This document shows positions 1 to 6,004 of a stretch of DNA of 12,435 bases, piece by piece (position 1 is the first letter of the stretch; every line of letters begins with the position of its first letter). Both the position numbers and the translations under genes were made by a program. This DNA comes from an uncultured Proteiniphilum sp. (GTDB lineage: Bacteria > Bacteroidota > Bacteroidia > Bacteroidales > Dysgonomonadaceae). Under the pieces are notes generated by a model, which did no database searches, was not told the DNA's origin, and saw only the letters and a program-made list of their open reading frames with translations. The stretch spans positions 1 to 12,435 of the forward strand of contig NZ_CALNAT010000172.1 of the NCBI RefSeq assembly GCF_937873925.1. Direction: 5' to 3'.

Positions 1-1
1 T

Positions 2-970
2 GTGGAAAAACCGCTGGCCAATACCATCGAAGAGTGCGACCTGATGGTGAAAGCTACCAGGAAACACAACCGTATCGTGCAGGTAGGACAGTGGCAACGG
101 AGCGATCCCCACTGGGACGAAGCCGCGGCATACGTACAAAGCGGGGAATTAGGACGCGTGCGAACCGTAAAAGTATGGGCCTATCAAACCAGTAAGTGGA
201 CACTGCCGGTAGTGCCTGATTCGGCGCCGCCGGCGGGAGTGGATTATGATATGTGGCTGGGACCGGCGCCAAAGCGCAATTTTAACCAGAACAGGTTCCA
301 CTACAATTTTCGCTTCTTCTGGGATTATGCCGGCGGGTTGATGGCCGACTGGGGAGTGCATCTGCTCGATTACGCCATGAAAGGGATGAACGTGGGATTA
401 CCCTCATATGTTTATGGAGCGGGAGGGAAGTACGGTTATCCGGATGATGCGATGGAGACTCCCGACACGCTGATGGTAACCTATAAATATCCCGATTTCA
501 ATATTATGTGGGATCATGCCTGCGGCATAGGCGCCGGGATGTTCGGACTTCGGGAAGGGGTTGCCTTTTTCGGTGAGAACGGTACGTTGATACTTACCCG
601 GCAGGGTTGGGAAGTGGTTCCCGAACAAGCTATCAATAGCCGTACGTTCCCCTATTGCTATCCATGCGATGAAGAGAGGAAACCTAATACGCTTCGGATG
701 GAAGCGGTAGAAAAAAGAACCGGTACGGGTAAAGGGCTATACCTGCATGCGGGCAATATGCTCGATTGTATGCGCTCGCGCGAACTACCCAATGCCGATA
801 TTGCCATTGGTGCCGAAGTGGCCAAACTGAGCCATATGGCCAATATATCCTGTCGCGTCGGAACCGCACTGAACTGGGATAACGATGCCGGAAAGTTCAT
901 AGGAAGCGACGAAGCCAACAGGTTAATCAAAGCCAATTACCGGGCTCCGTGGAAATTGCCGAAACTCTGA
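2..970 (+). CDS. Gfo/Idh/MocA family oxidoreductase, 5' end outside window
   Basis: This is the C-terminal 322 residues of an NAD(P)-dependent sugar or inositol dehydrogenase-type protein. The reading frame is open at the left edge, so the GTG at position 2 is an internal valine codon and not the start. The visible part opens with the family's E-K-P motif (residues 2-4; the lysine is the catalytic residue in characterised members), which ends the N-terminal Rossmann domain. The missing part would therefore be the nucleotide-binding fold. The C-terminal alpha/beta domain shows GGLMADWGVHLLD (residues 111-123), with the conserved Asp and His near the active site. The aromatic-rich stretch around residues 96-110 is typical of Bacteroidota glycan-related paralogues, many of which carry a secretion signal; that end is not visible here. 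The substrate cannot be told from sequence. It stops with TGA about 50 bp before a terminator hairpin and is convergent with the next gene. Confidence 0.9.
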   Translation: MEKPLANTIEECDLMVKATRKHNRIVQVGQWQRSDPHWDEAAAYVQSGELGRVRTVKVWAYQTSKWTLPVVPDSAPPAGVDYDMWLGPAPKRNFNQNRFHYNFRFFWDYAGGLMADWGVHLLDYAMKGMNVGLPSYVYGAGGKYGYPDDAMETPDTLMVTYKYPDFNIMWDHACGIGAGMFGLREGVAFFGENGTLILTRQGWEVVPEQAINSRTFPYCYPCDEERKPNTLRMEAVEKRTGTGKGLYLHAGNMLDCMRSRELPNADIAIGAEVAKLSHMANISCRVGTALNWDNDAGKFIGSDEANRLIKANYRAPWKLPKL

Positions 971-1019
971 TAATCTCCCGAATTATGTTGTTTCACGAAG
1001 ACTACTAATGTAATTGAAT

Positions 1020-1066
1020 AAAAAAATCGCTCCGGAAGCAGTATTACTTTCGGAGCGAAAACTTTT
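1020..1066. terminator. bidirectional intrinsic terminator
   Basis: An 11-bp stem pairs 1028-1038 with 1047-1057, including one G-T wobble, around an 8-nt loop. It is flanked on the left by seven A (1020-1026) and on the right by AAAAC then five T (1062-1066). Read on the minus strand, the A run becomes a U run directly after the stem, which suits the FMN reductase gene ending at 1085. On the plus strand the T run is offset by 5 nt, which suits the oxidoreductase ending at 970 less well. The position between two convergent stop codons supports a shared terminator. Confidence 0.85.
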
Positions 1067-1084
1067 TGCGGGTCTTTCGATCTC

Positions 1085-1633
1085 TCAGAACTTATATACC
1101 CATTCGGCGAATGCGTCTATCCAACTTTTAAGGAATTTGCGGGTCTCCTCCTTCTTCAGGTGGTTCTGCTCGTCGAACAAATGCCAGGAATCCCCGATAT
1201 ATGCTTCCGGCTGCTGCATCGTATAAACGTCGATGAACACCATAGATTGACGGAGTGTGTGGTTAGCCAATACGCCTCCCAGTGCCCCTACGGAACTACT
1301 TGCCACTGCCCCGGGTTTACCTCCCCAATTGTTTTGCCCGTATGGCCTTGATCCTACATCAAGTGCATTTTTCAGTACTCCTGAAGTAGTTCGGTTATAT
1401 TCGGGTGTGAAGAAAAGATATCCGTCGGCTTCACTGATCTTCTTGCGGAATTCGACCCACTCTGCGGGCGGGTTCTCTTCCAGGTCTTCATTGTAATGCG
1501 CCAATTGACCTATCTCTACAATTTCCAACTCCAGAGACTCCGGAGCCAATCTGATGACTTCGTTTGCCAGTTTTCTGTTGACCGATTCTTTGCGTAAGCT
1601 GCCTACCAATACAGCTATTTTCTTTTTGCTCAT
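1085..1633 (-). CDS. NADPH-dependent FMN reductase (flavodoxin-like fold)
   Basis: This 182-residue cytoplasmic protein matches the FMN_red family, which reduces FMN or other acceptors such as quinones or azo compounds using NAD(P)H. The N-terminal strand runs into the phosphate-binding loop GSLRKESVNRKL (residues 11-22). The family signature TPEYNRTTSGVLKNALD lies at residues 76-92 and contacts the flavin ring. A glycine-rich stretch (GALGG, 116-120) follows. The length is normal for the family. ATG at 1633 is the natural start because the beta strand KIAVLVGS begins immediately after it. The gene appears to be monocistronic: a long AT-rich gap lies upstream and a terminator downstream. I saw no TAnnTTTG promoter element upstream on this strand. 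The physiological substrate is unknown. Confidence 0.92.
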   Translation of the reverse strand: MSKKKIAVLVGSLRKESVNRKLANEVIRLAPESLELEIVEIGQLAHYNEDLEENPPAEWVEFRKKISEADGYLFFTPEYNRTTSGVLKNALDVGSRPYGQNNWGGKPGAVASSSVGALGGVLANHTLRQSMVFIDVYTMQQPEAYIGDSWHLFDEQNHLKKEETRKFLKSWIDAFAEWVYKF

Positions 1634-1932
1634 AATTTATAAAATTAATCGTTGACGTTGATTTTTTTAATTGATTTGCTGATTTTTAAATAGATATTTC
1701 CGGAATAGTATTAACGCTTTTCTCATGGCTTTTGTTTGATAATAATTATTGATAGGTTATTGGTAGCTGTTTACGGAATTTCAACAGGAGGAAACAATAA
1801 ATTCTACTTACTGTGTGTTGTTTTTCATATGACAATATTTATTTTTAACACTAAGGTCATATGGAACTCGCGTACTATCATAATCTTGTATGATAATGAT
1901 ATCCTGCTCGTTTCAATATTTTATTTTCTGAA
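1634..1932. other. AT-rich intergenic gap with inverted repeats
   Basis: About 300 bases lie between the FMN reductase start and the tadA stop (both minus strand). I see no convincing gene. An open frame on the plus strand (1736-2020) has a low-complexity, Ile-rich translation and runs into tadA. A perfect 8-bp inverted repeat, CATATGAC (1826-1833) and GTCATATG (1856-1863), has a 22-nt spacer. A 6-bp repeat, TATCAT (1876-1881) and ATGATA (1890-1895), lies nearer tadA and could form a weak hairpin in the tadA 3' region, but it lacks an adjoining U run. The promoter of the FMN reductase gene should lie in this gap but was not identified. Confidence 0.6.
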
Positions 1933-2370
1933 TTATTTTCTGAAGCGGGCGAAAAAAAGTTTCATCAGGTCGGCGCAATCATCGGCCAGAATACCGGAAG
2001 TGACCGTTGTCCTGGGGTGAAGGAGATAAGGAGAAATCTGTGAGTAGCCTCGTTTTTCATCCGACGCTCCATATACTATGCGTGATATTTGCGCCCACCG
2101 CAGCGCACCGGCGCACATGGGGCAGGGTTCTACCGTAACATAGAGGGTGCAATCGGTCAGGTACTTTCCTCCCAGCACATTGGCTGCGGCTGTGATTGCC
2201 TGCATCTCGGCGTGGGCTGTCACATCATTCAGTGTCTCAGTCAGATTGTGTGCACGGGTAATGATGCGATCATTCACAACGACTACCGCGCCCACAGGAA
2301 CCTCTCCGTTCTCGAATGCTTTGTGCGCTTCCCGCAAAGCCTGCTGCATAAAATATTGATCGTCCAGCAC
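1933..2370 (-). CDS. tadA: tRNA-specific adenosine deaminase TadA
   Basis: TadA deaminates adenosine 34 to inosine in the anticodon of tRNA-Arg(ACG), allowing one tRNA to read several arginine codons. It is a cytidine/deoxycytidylate deaminase-fold zinc enzyme. The zinc and catalytic residues are visible: HAE at residues 53-55 (His ligand, catalytic Glu) and PCPMC at 82-86 (two Cys ligands). The N42 region (HNLTET) and the C-terminal FFARFRK helix also fit TadA rather than a free-cytidine deaminase. The 145-residue length is usual for the family. I chose GTG at 2370 because the following LDDQYFMQQALREA matches the usual TadA N-terminus; the first in-frame ATG (2349) would lose that segment. 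An in-frame stop lies 27 bases upstream of the GTG. The gene is downstream of the RHH-like gene and separated from it by a heptad-repeat spacer. Confidence 0.95.
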   Translation of the reverse strand: MLDDQYFMQQALREAHKAFENGEVPVGAVVVVNDRIITRAHNLTETLNDVTAHAEMQAITAAANVLGGKYLTDCTLYVTVEPCPMCAGALRWAQISRIVYGASDEKRGYSQISPYLLHPRTTVTSGILADDCADLMKLFFARFRK

Positions 2371-2378
2371 CAGTTTTA

Positions 2379-2462
2379 AATTGCTAATTATCAGTTACAA
2401 ATTACCCATTAGAAGTCAGAAATCCAAATCTTGAATCTTAAATCTTGAATTTTTGAATCATC
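2379..2462. repeat. degenerate 7-nt tandem repeat in intergenic spacer
   Basis: The spacer between the RHH-like gene and tadA can be read almost entirely as heptads of the form A-A-T-Y-N-N-N: AATTGCT, AATTATC, AGTTACA, AATTACC, CATTAGA, AGTCAGA. After a one-base phase slip come AATCTTG, AATCTTA, AATCTTG and AATTTTT. The best-preserved part is two 14-nt units, 2426-2439 and 2440-2453, differing at one position. The last unit runs into the stop codon of the RHH-like gene. The function is unknown. From memory, similar 6-8-nt AT-rich tandem spacers occur in other Bacteroidota genomes; this was not checked here. Confidence 0.6.
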
Positions 2463-2682
2463 TCCTCATTTCATTCTCTTCGAACAGGGTAGGATAGTCC
2501 TGTTCCATATTTTTCAGCACATGATTGAGAACGGTTTCACGAAACCATCGGGAACGGTTGGTGATCTTATACTTTTTCAGATAGAAATGAATCAGGCTGT
2601 ATTCCTCATCGCTGAGCATGAACACGGCCTTTTTTATGCGCGGCTTGATCTTACCCTGTGGTTTGTATTGCTTTGTTCTCAT
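2458..2682 (-). CDS. small ribbon-helix-helix-like protein
   Basis: This is a 74-residue basic protein of unknown function. A Lys/Arg-rich N-terminus (residues 1-18) leads into a segment that reads like a ribbon-helix-helix DNA-binding fold: a beta strand KKAVFML (17-23), helix A SDEEYSLIHFYLKKY (24-38), a turn, and helix B TNRSRWFRETVLNHVL (41-56). The N-R-S-x-W-F-R-E pattern resembles the second helix of MobC/antitoxin-type RHH proteins. The C-terminal tail, DYPTLFEENEMRR, is acidic then basic. I chose ATG at 2682; an in-frame TTG lies directly before it. There is no toxin-like partner and no relaxase nearby, so the setting is a housekeeping neighbourhood (tadA downstream, yraN divergent) rather than a plasmid or toxin-antitoxin locus. 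A regulatory role is inference. The fold assignment is by eye only. Confidence 0.75.
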   Translation of the reverse strand: MRTKQYKPQGKIKPRIKKAVFMLSDEEYSLIHFYLKKYKITNRSRWFRETVLNHVLKNMEQDYPTLFEENEMRR

Positions 2683-2801
2683 CAAATAACCATTGAAATT
2701 TCTGCTTCACAGAAAACGGATCTACTCAGTGTAAGCACCCCCTTTCCCTTTGCAGATGCAAAAAAACAAAATATTTTCGCCAAAAAGAAGAGTTTCCGGT
2801 G

Positions 2802-2822
2802 TAAATTTGTATTTTTACAAAG
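2802..2822 (+). promoter_or_regulatory. Bacteroidota-type promoter -7 element for yraN, with palindrome
   Basis: TAAATTTG (2802-2809) fits the Bacteroidota -7 consensus TAnnTTTG and lies about 40 bp before the yraN start. No good -33 TTTG is present; the nearest T-rich match is around 2773-2777. The element overlaps a perfect 6-bp inverted repeat, TTTGTA (2806-2811) and TACAAA (2816-2821), with a 4-T loop, which could be an operator or a coincidence. On the minus strand the near-match TAAACTTTG (one base too long) sits at about 2819-2827 and might serve the RHH-like gene. Confidence 0.5.
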
Positions 2823-2849
2823 TTTATAAGCTATTTTGTTAAAAAAGAG

Positions 2850-3212
2850 ATGGCCGAACACAATGAGTTGGGGAGGAAAGGTGAAGAGGCTGCGGTAGCC
2901 TATCTCAAAAAGAAAGGACACCATATTGTGGAGAGAAACTGGTCTTTTTCCGGTTATGAGATCGATATCGTGTCGGAACAGGAAGATTTTATCGTGTTTG
3001 TGGAGGTCAAGACCCGCACATCGACGGAATGGGGTGATCCGGGAGATTTTATCGGGGAGTATCGTATGCGGCGCATGGTTCGTGCTGCCAGTCATTATCT
3101 TAAAAAAAATCGTATTGATAAACCGGCCCGGTTCGACATTATCGCCATAATATGGAATGAACGGCAGTTTGAATTGGAACATATCGAAGATGCGTTTTTA
3201 CCCTTTTTGTAA
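2850..3212 (+). CDS. yraN: YraN / UPF0102 family endonuclease-like protein
   Basis: This 120-residue protein belongs to UPF0102 (YraN), a conserved family with a restriction-endonuclease-like PD-(D/E)XK fold; its biological role is not settled. The N-terminal helix NELGRKGEEAAVAYLKKKGH (residues 5-24) is the family signature. The predicted metal-binding residues are visible in GYEIDIV (E37, D39) and FVEVKTR (E52, K54). The C-terminal part, PARFDIIAI (residues about 92-100), is also characteristic. The length is normal. ATG at 2850 is preceded by AAAAAAGAG, a possible weak ribosome site. It is the first gene of the plus-strand series, divergent from the RHH-like gene and about 140 bp from the YjbR-family gene. 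Confidence 0.93.
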   Translation: MAEHNELGRKGEEAAVAYLKKKGHHIVERNWSFSGYEIDIVSEQEDFIVFVEVKTRTSTEWGDPGDFIGEYRMRRMVRAASHYLKKNRIDKPARFDIIAIIWNERQFELEHIEDAFLPFL

Positions 3213-3216
3213 AACA

Positions 3217-3224
3217 TAACTTTG
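3217..3224 (+). promoter_or_regulatory. candidate -7 promoter element upstream of the YjbR/birA/pyrH genes
   Basis: TAACTTTG matches TAnnTTTG exactly and starts four bases after the yraN stop codon. A T run at 3195-3199 is near the expected -33 position, but the TTTG form is absent. If used, it would give a leader of about 120 nt before the YjbR-family start at 3352. The rest of this 139-bp gap shows no clear terminator or other site. Confidence 0.4.
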
Positions 3225-3351
3225 GCAGGATACGGACCCCTCTTAATTTCAGGAAGCGGAGATGAAACGAGCATGTACGATAATATATACATAAGATAAT
3301 GGATATGCGAGTTCCATACGGCTATAGTGTTAAAAAATTAATAGTGTTCGT

Positions 3352-3714
3352 ATGAATATCGAGAAACTGTTTGATTATTGCCAATCCATTCAGGGGGCAG
3401 AGGTAACCACTCCGTTTGATGAGGTCACCATTGTAATGAAGGTGATGGGTAAAATGTTTGCATTGATCCCTACGGATGTAGATAGGTTCTGCATCAGCCT
3501 CAAATGCGACCCGGCGAAAGCCATCCCGCTGCGTGAAAAGTATGCATGCGTGGAAGAGGCCTATCATATGAACAAAACCTATTGGAACACCATTTATTTA
3601 GACGGGGATATGCCCGACAAGGAACTCAAGGAATGGATCGATCATTCTGTGGAGGAGGTTATAAAGAAATTGCCCAAAAAACAGCAACAACAATATTATG
3701 GAACAGTTAAGTAA
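3352..3714 (+). CDS. MmcQ/YjbR family protein
   Basis: This 120-residue protein belongs to the MmcQ/YjbR family (formerly DUF419), which adopts a CyaY-like alpha/beta fold with a double-wing arrangement proposed to bind DNA. No enzymatic role is established. The order of elements fits: an N-terminal helix IEKLFDYCQSIQGAE (3-17), TTPFDE (19-24), the strand pair MKVMGKMFALI (29-39), a basic segment around SLKCDPAKAIPLREKY (49-64), and the conserved HMNKTYWNTIYL (72-83). The C-terminal tail is rich in Lys and Gln. ATG at 3352 gives a standard N-terminus. The last 17 bp overlap the start of birA in another frame, so the two are very likely co-transcribed and translationally coupled. It is not known why this family sits next to birA. 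Confidence 0.9.
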   Translation: MNIEKLFDYCQSIQGAEVTTPFDEVTIVMKVMGKMFALIPTDVDRFCISLKCDPAKAIPLREKYACVEEAYHMNKTYWNTIYLDGDMPDKELKEWIDHSVEEVIKKLPKKQQQQYYGTVK

Positions 3715-4462
3715 AGATCGCCGGATAGTCCGGTTGGAAGAAACAGAATCGACAAACGTCTATTTAAAGCAACTTCTCAGGGAGCAGCAACTTGAAGAGG
3801 GTTCGATGGTTATTACCGATTTCCAGACCGGCGGACGGGGACAGATGGGGAATTCCTGGTTTTCTTCGAAAGGGGAAAATTTGCTATTCAGTCTGCTTAT
3901 CTATCCCCAAAATGTGCGGGCCAATGAACAGTTCATTATTTCCCGTATCGCATCGCTGGCCGTCAAGAATACACTCGACCGGTTTACGGACGATATCCGC
4001 ATCAAATGGCCTAATGATATCTACTGGAAAGAGCAAAAAGTTGCAGGAATGCTGATAGAGAATGATATAGAGGAAAAATACATCACGAATTCAGTGATCG
4101 GGATCGGTATCAATGTCAATCAGCAAATGTTCCCCCCCGATCTTTCCAATCCCGTTTCACTCCGGCAGATTACCGGATCAATACAAGATCGGGACTATAT
4201 CCTCGATATTTTTCAAAGGGAATTTTTTCTGCTCTATCGTGATTTTCAGAAAGGCGAAATTAAAGTTATTGAAGATGAGTATATGCTCGACCTCTACCGG
4301 GTAAACGGTTATTATTGGTATGAGGATAAAAACGGCCGATTCATGGCTGAGATCGATGATGTACTCCCTTCCGGACATCTGGTATTGAAGACGATGGATA
4401 CCGAGGAGGAGCGGACGTATGCATTCAAAGAGGTCGCTTTTATCAATGAACCAGAGAACTAA
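3698..4462 (+). CDS. birA: biotin--[acetyl-CoA-carboxylase] ligase, monofunctional
   Basis: The enzyme activates biotin with ATP to biotinyl-5'-AMP and transfers it to a lysine of biotin carboxyl carrier proteins. Motifs in order: ETESTN (residues 15-20), the biotinyl-AMP loop GRGQMG (46-51) followed by W54, KWPND (103-107), the lysine and glycine of QKVAGMLIE (113-121), and GIGINVN (135-141). A short C-terminal SH3-like domain follows (residues about 200-254). At 254 residues it has no N-terminal winged-helix domain, so it is a class I ligase without the repressor function of E. coli BirA. Its ATG overlaps the YjbR-family gene by 17 bp. The stop is 31 bp from pyrH. Confidence 0.95.
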   Translation: MEQLSKDRRIVRLEETESTNVYLKQLLREQQLEEGSMVITDFQTGGRGQMGNSWFSSKGENLLFSLLIYPQNVRANEQFIISRIASLAVKNTLDRFTDDIRIKWPNDIYWKEQKVAGMLIENDIEEKYITNSVIGIGINVNQQMFPPDLSNPVSLRQITGSIQDRDYILDIFQREFFLLYRDFQKGEIKVIEDEYMLDLYRVNGYYWYEDKNGRFMAEIDDVLPSGHLVLKTMDTEEERTYAFKEVAFINEPEN

Positions 4463-4483
4463 TTTCACTTTTCACTTTTAGTT
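4463..4483. repeat. short heptad repeat in the birA-pyrH spacer
   Basis: Immediately after the birA stop codon the spacer reads TTTCACT, TTTCACT, TTTAGTT: two perfect 7-nt copies and a degenerate third. It occupies two thirds of the 31-bp gap before pyrH. It shares its 7-nt period, but not its sequence, with the spacer at 2379-2462. Confidence 0.55.
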
Positions 4484-4493
4484 TAAAAGATAT

Positions 4494-5201
4494 ATGCAAT
4501 TTAATAGGATTTTACTCAAATTAAGCGGAGAGTCGCTGATGGGCGACAAGCAGTATGGGATTGATGAAAAACGCCTGCAGGAATATGCCGAACAGATACA
4601 GGAAGCGGCGCAGACAGGCGTCCAGATAGGTATCGTGATTGGCGGGGGGAACATTTTCCGTGGCCTGAGCGGTGCTACCAAAGGGTTTGACCGGGTGAAA
4701 GGGGACCAGATGGGAATGTTGGCCACCGTGATCAATAGCCTCGCGCTGAGTTCGGCGCTCACCTCGGTCGGACAAAAGAACCGTGTTTTCACCGCAGTCC
4801 GTATGGAGCCGATAGGAGAACTTTATTCCAAATGGAAAGCTATTGAATCGTTGGAAAAAGGCGAAATCGCTATCCTTGCCGCCGGTACGGGGAACCCTTT
4901 CTTTACGACCGATACCGCATCCGCGCTCCGGGGAATTGAGATTGAGGCCGATGCCATGTTCAAAGGGACCCGGGTTGACGGGGTCTATACAGCCGATCCG
5001 GAGAGAGACCCTGCCGCCACAAAATTCCATACCATTACTTTCGATGAAGTCTACGACCGCGGATTAAAAGTAATGGATCTGACTGCCACAACCCTGTGTA
5101 AGGAGAATAACCTTCCCGTCGTGGTGTTCGATATGGACAAATACGGCAACCTGAAAAGAGTGATTGAAGGCGAAGATATCGGGACTTTGGTGCATGTTTA
5201 G
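4494..5201 (+). CDS. pyrH: UMP kinase
   Basis: PyrH phosphorylates UMP to UDP with ATP in pyrimidine nucleotide synthesis. Bacterial UMP kinases are hexamers of the amino-acid-kinase fold, usually activated by GTP and inhibited by UTP. The sequence shows KLSGE (residues 9-13, phosphate binding), the glycine loop GGGN with IFRG (50-57), D71-Q-M-G in the UMP site, GTGNPFFTTDTAS (131-143, UMP binding) and KGTRVDGVYTADPE (157-170, ATP binding). The 235-residue length is normal. ATG at 4494 is 31 bp after birA with no clear promoter between them, so it probably belongs to the same transcript. The gene order pyrH then frr is common in bacteria, with a spacer of about 245 bp here. Confidence 0.97.
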   Translation: MQFNRILLKLSGESLMGDKQYGIDEKRLQEYAEQIQEAAQTGVQIGIVIGGGNIFRGLSGATKGFDRVKGDQMGMLATVINSLALSSALTSVGQKNRVFTAVRMEPIGELYSKWKAIESLEKGEIAILAAGTGNPFFTTDTASALRGIEIEADAMFKGTRVDGVYTADPERDPAATKFHTITFDEVYDRGLKVMDLTATTLCKENNLPVVVFDMDKYGNLKRVIEGEDIGTLVHV

Positions 5202-5446
5202 TCTGCCGGTCCGACAATGCCGTATCACTCCTTCTTGTTCGTCAGGTTATCCGTCCGACGGAAATAGAGGGTAATTAAAATTTTTTCACTATTTTTGTCC
5301 AAAACTATTCCGATAGAGGTGAATAGAGGGAAAAAAGTCCCCTACGATACCTTTGAAATAATAGTTTAATCGTATGGACAATAGCCTAAAGTGATTGAAA
5401 TAATGCAATAAGATCTGAAATCGACTAAATTTATTTGAAGATAGTT
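5202..5446 (+). promoter_or_regulatory. pyrH-frr intergenic region with two -7-like elements
   Basis: About 245 bp without a gene. Two exact TAnnTTTG matches occur, TATTTTTG (5290-5297) and TACCTTTG (5348-5355), either of which could start a transcript for frr-rsgA-cls. Neither has a clear -33 TTTG at the usual distance. A short palindrome CCGTC-C-GACGG (5251-5261) lies after pyrH but lacks a following U run, so it is a poor terminator. A bulged stem, TAGAGGG with CCCCTA (about 5324-5344), could form in the leader. The sequence becomes AT-rich towards frr. Confidence 0.45.
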
Positions 5447-6004
5447 ATGGAAACAACGACAATCAGAAAAGAAGCCGAAGAAAAGATGCAGATAACCATC
5501 GAATTCTTGGACGAAACATTTTCACGTATCCGTGCAGGCCGCGCCAACGCCCGTATTCTGGACGGCATACGGGTGCAATATTACGGTAGTCTTGTCCCGC
5601 TGTCGAATGTAGCAACGGTTACCACTCCCGATGCGAAGACCATCATAGTCCAGCCTTGGGAAAAAGCGATGTTGAAAGTAGTGGAAAAAGCTATTCAGGA
5701 CTCCGACGTGGGTATCACACCCGAAAATAACGGAGAGGTGATCCGTTTAGGCATACCGCCGCTTACGGAAGAACGCCGTAGACAACTGGTGAAACAGACC
5801 AAACAGGAATCAGAAGAGGCGAAGATCAGCATCCGTAATGCACGCCGTGAAGGGATCGACGAAGTGAAAAAAGCAGTCAAAGAAGGTTTGGCGGAAGATA
5901 TGGGGAAAGACGGCGAGAACGAACTACAGAAACTTCACGACAAATATATCAGGAAAGTGGATGAGATGTTCGCCGAAAAGGAGAAAGAGATACTTACCGT
6001 TTGA
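5447..6004 (+). CDS. frr: ribosome recycling factor
   Basis: Frr works with EF-G to split post-termination ribosomes into subunits. The 185-residue length from ATG at 5447 equals that of E. coli Frr. The N-terminus (METTTIRKEAEEKM) aligns with the usual start, so a TTG twelve bases earlier is rejected. Family landmarks: the tRNA-mimic helix region RIRAGRANARILDGI (about residues 28-42), YYG followed by PLSNVATV (47-58), PPLTEERRRQLVK (about 106-118) and RNARREGIDEVK (about 130-141). The stop codon TGA shares one base with the rsgA start (TGATG), which indicates translational coupling. Confidence 0.97.
   Translation: METTTIRKEAEEKMQITIEFLDETFSRIRAGRANARILDGIRVQYYGSLVPLSNVATVTTPDAKTIIVQPWEKAMLKVVEKAIQDSDVGITPENNGEVIRLGIPPLTEERRRQLVKQTKQESEEAKISIRNARREGIDEVKKAVKEGLAEDMGKDGENELQKLHDKYIRKVDEMFAEKEKEILTV

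Noticed and set aside
1736..2020. Plus-strand open frame of 94 codons across the AT-rich gap
   Set aside because: The translation is low-complexity and Ile/Phe-rich, overlaps the end of tadA, and shows no family features or start signal.
2379..2462. Heptad array considered as a CRISPR remnant
   Set aside because: The units are 7 nt without spacers, and no cas genes are present.
2682..3182. Minus-strand open frame of 166 codons opposite yraN
   Set aside because: It is antisense to a clearly recognisable yraN, covers the divergent promoter region, and has no recognisable motifs.
5251..5261. CCGTC-C-GACGG palindrome after pyrH as a terminator
   Set aside because: The stem is short and no U run follows it closely.
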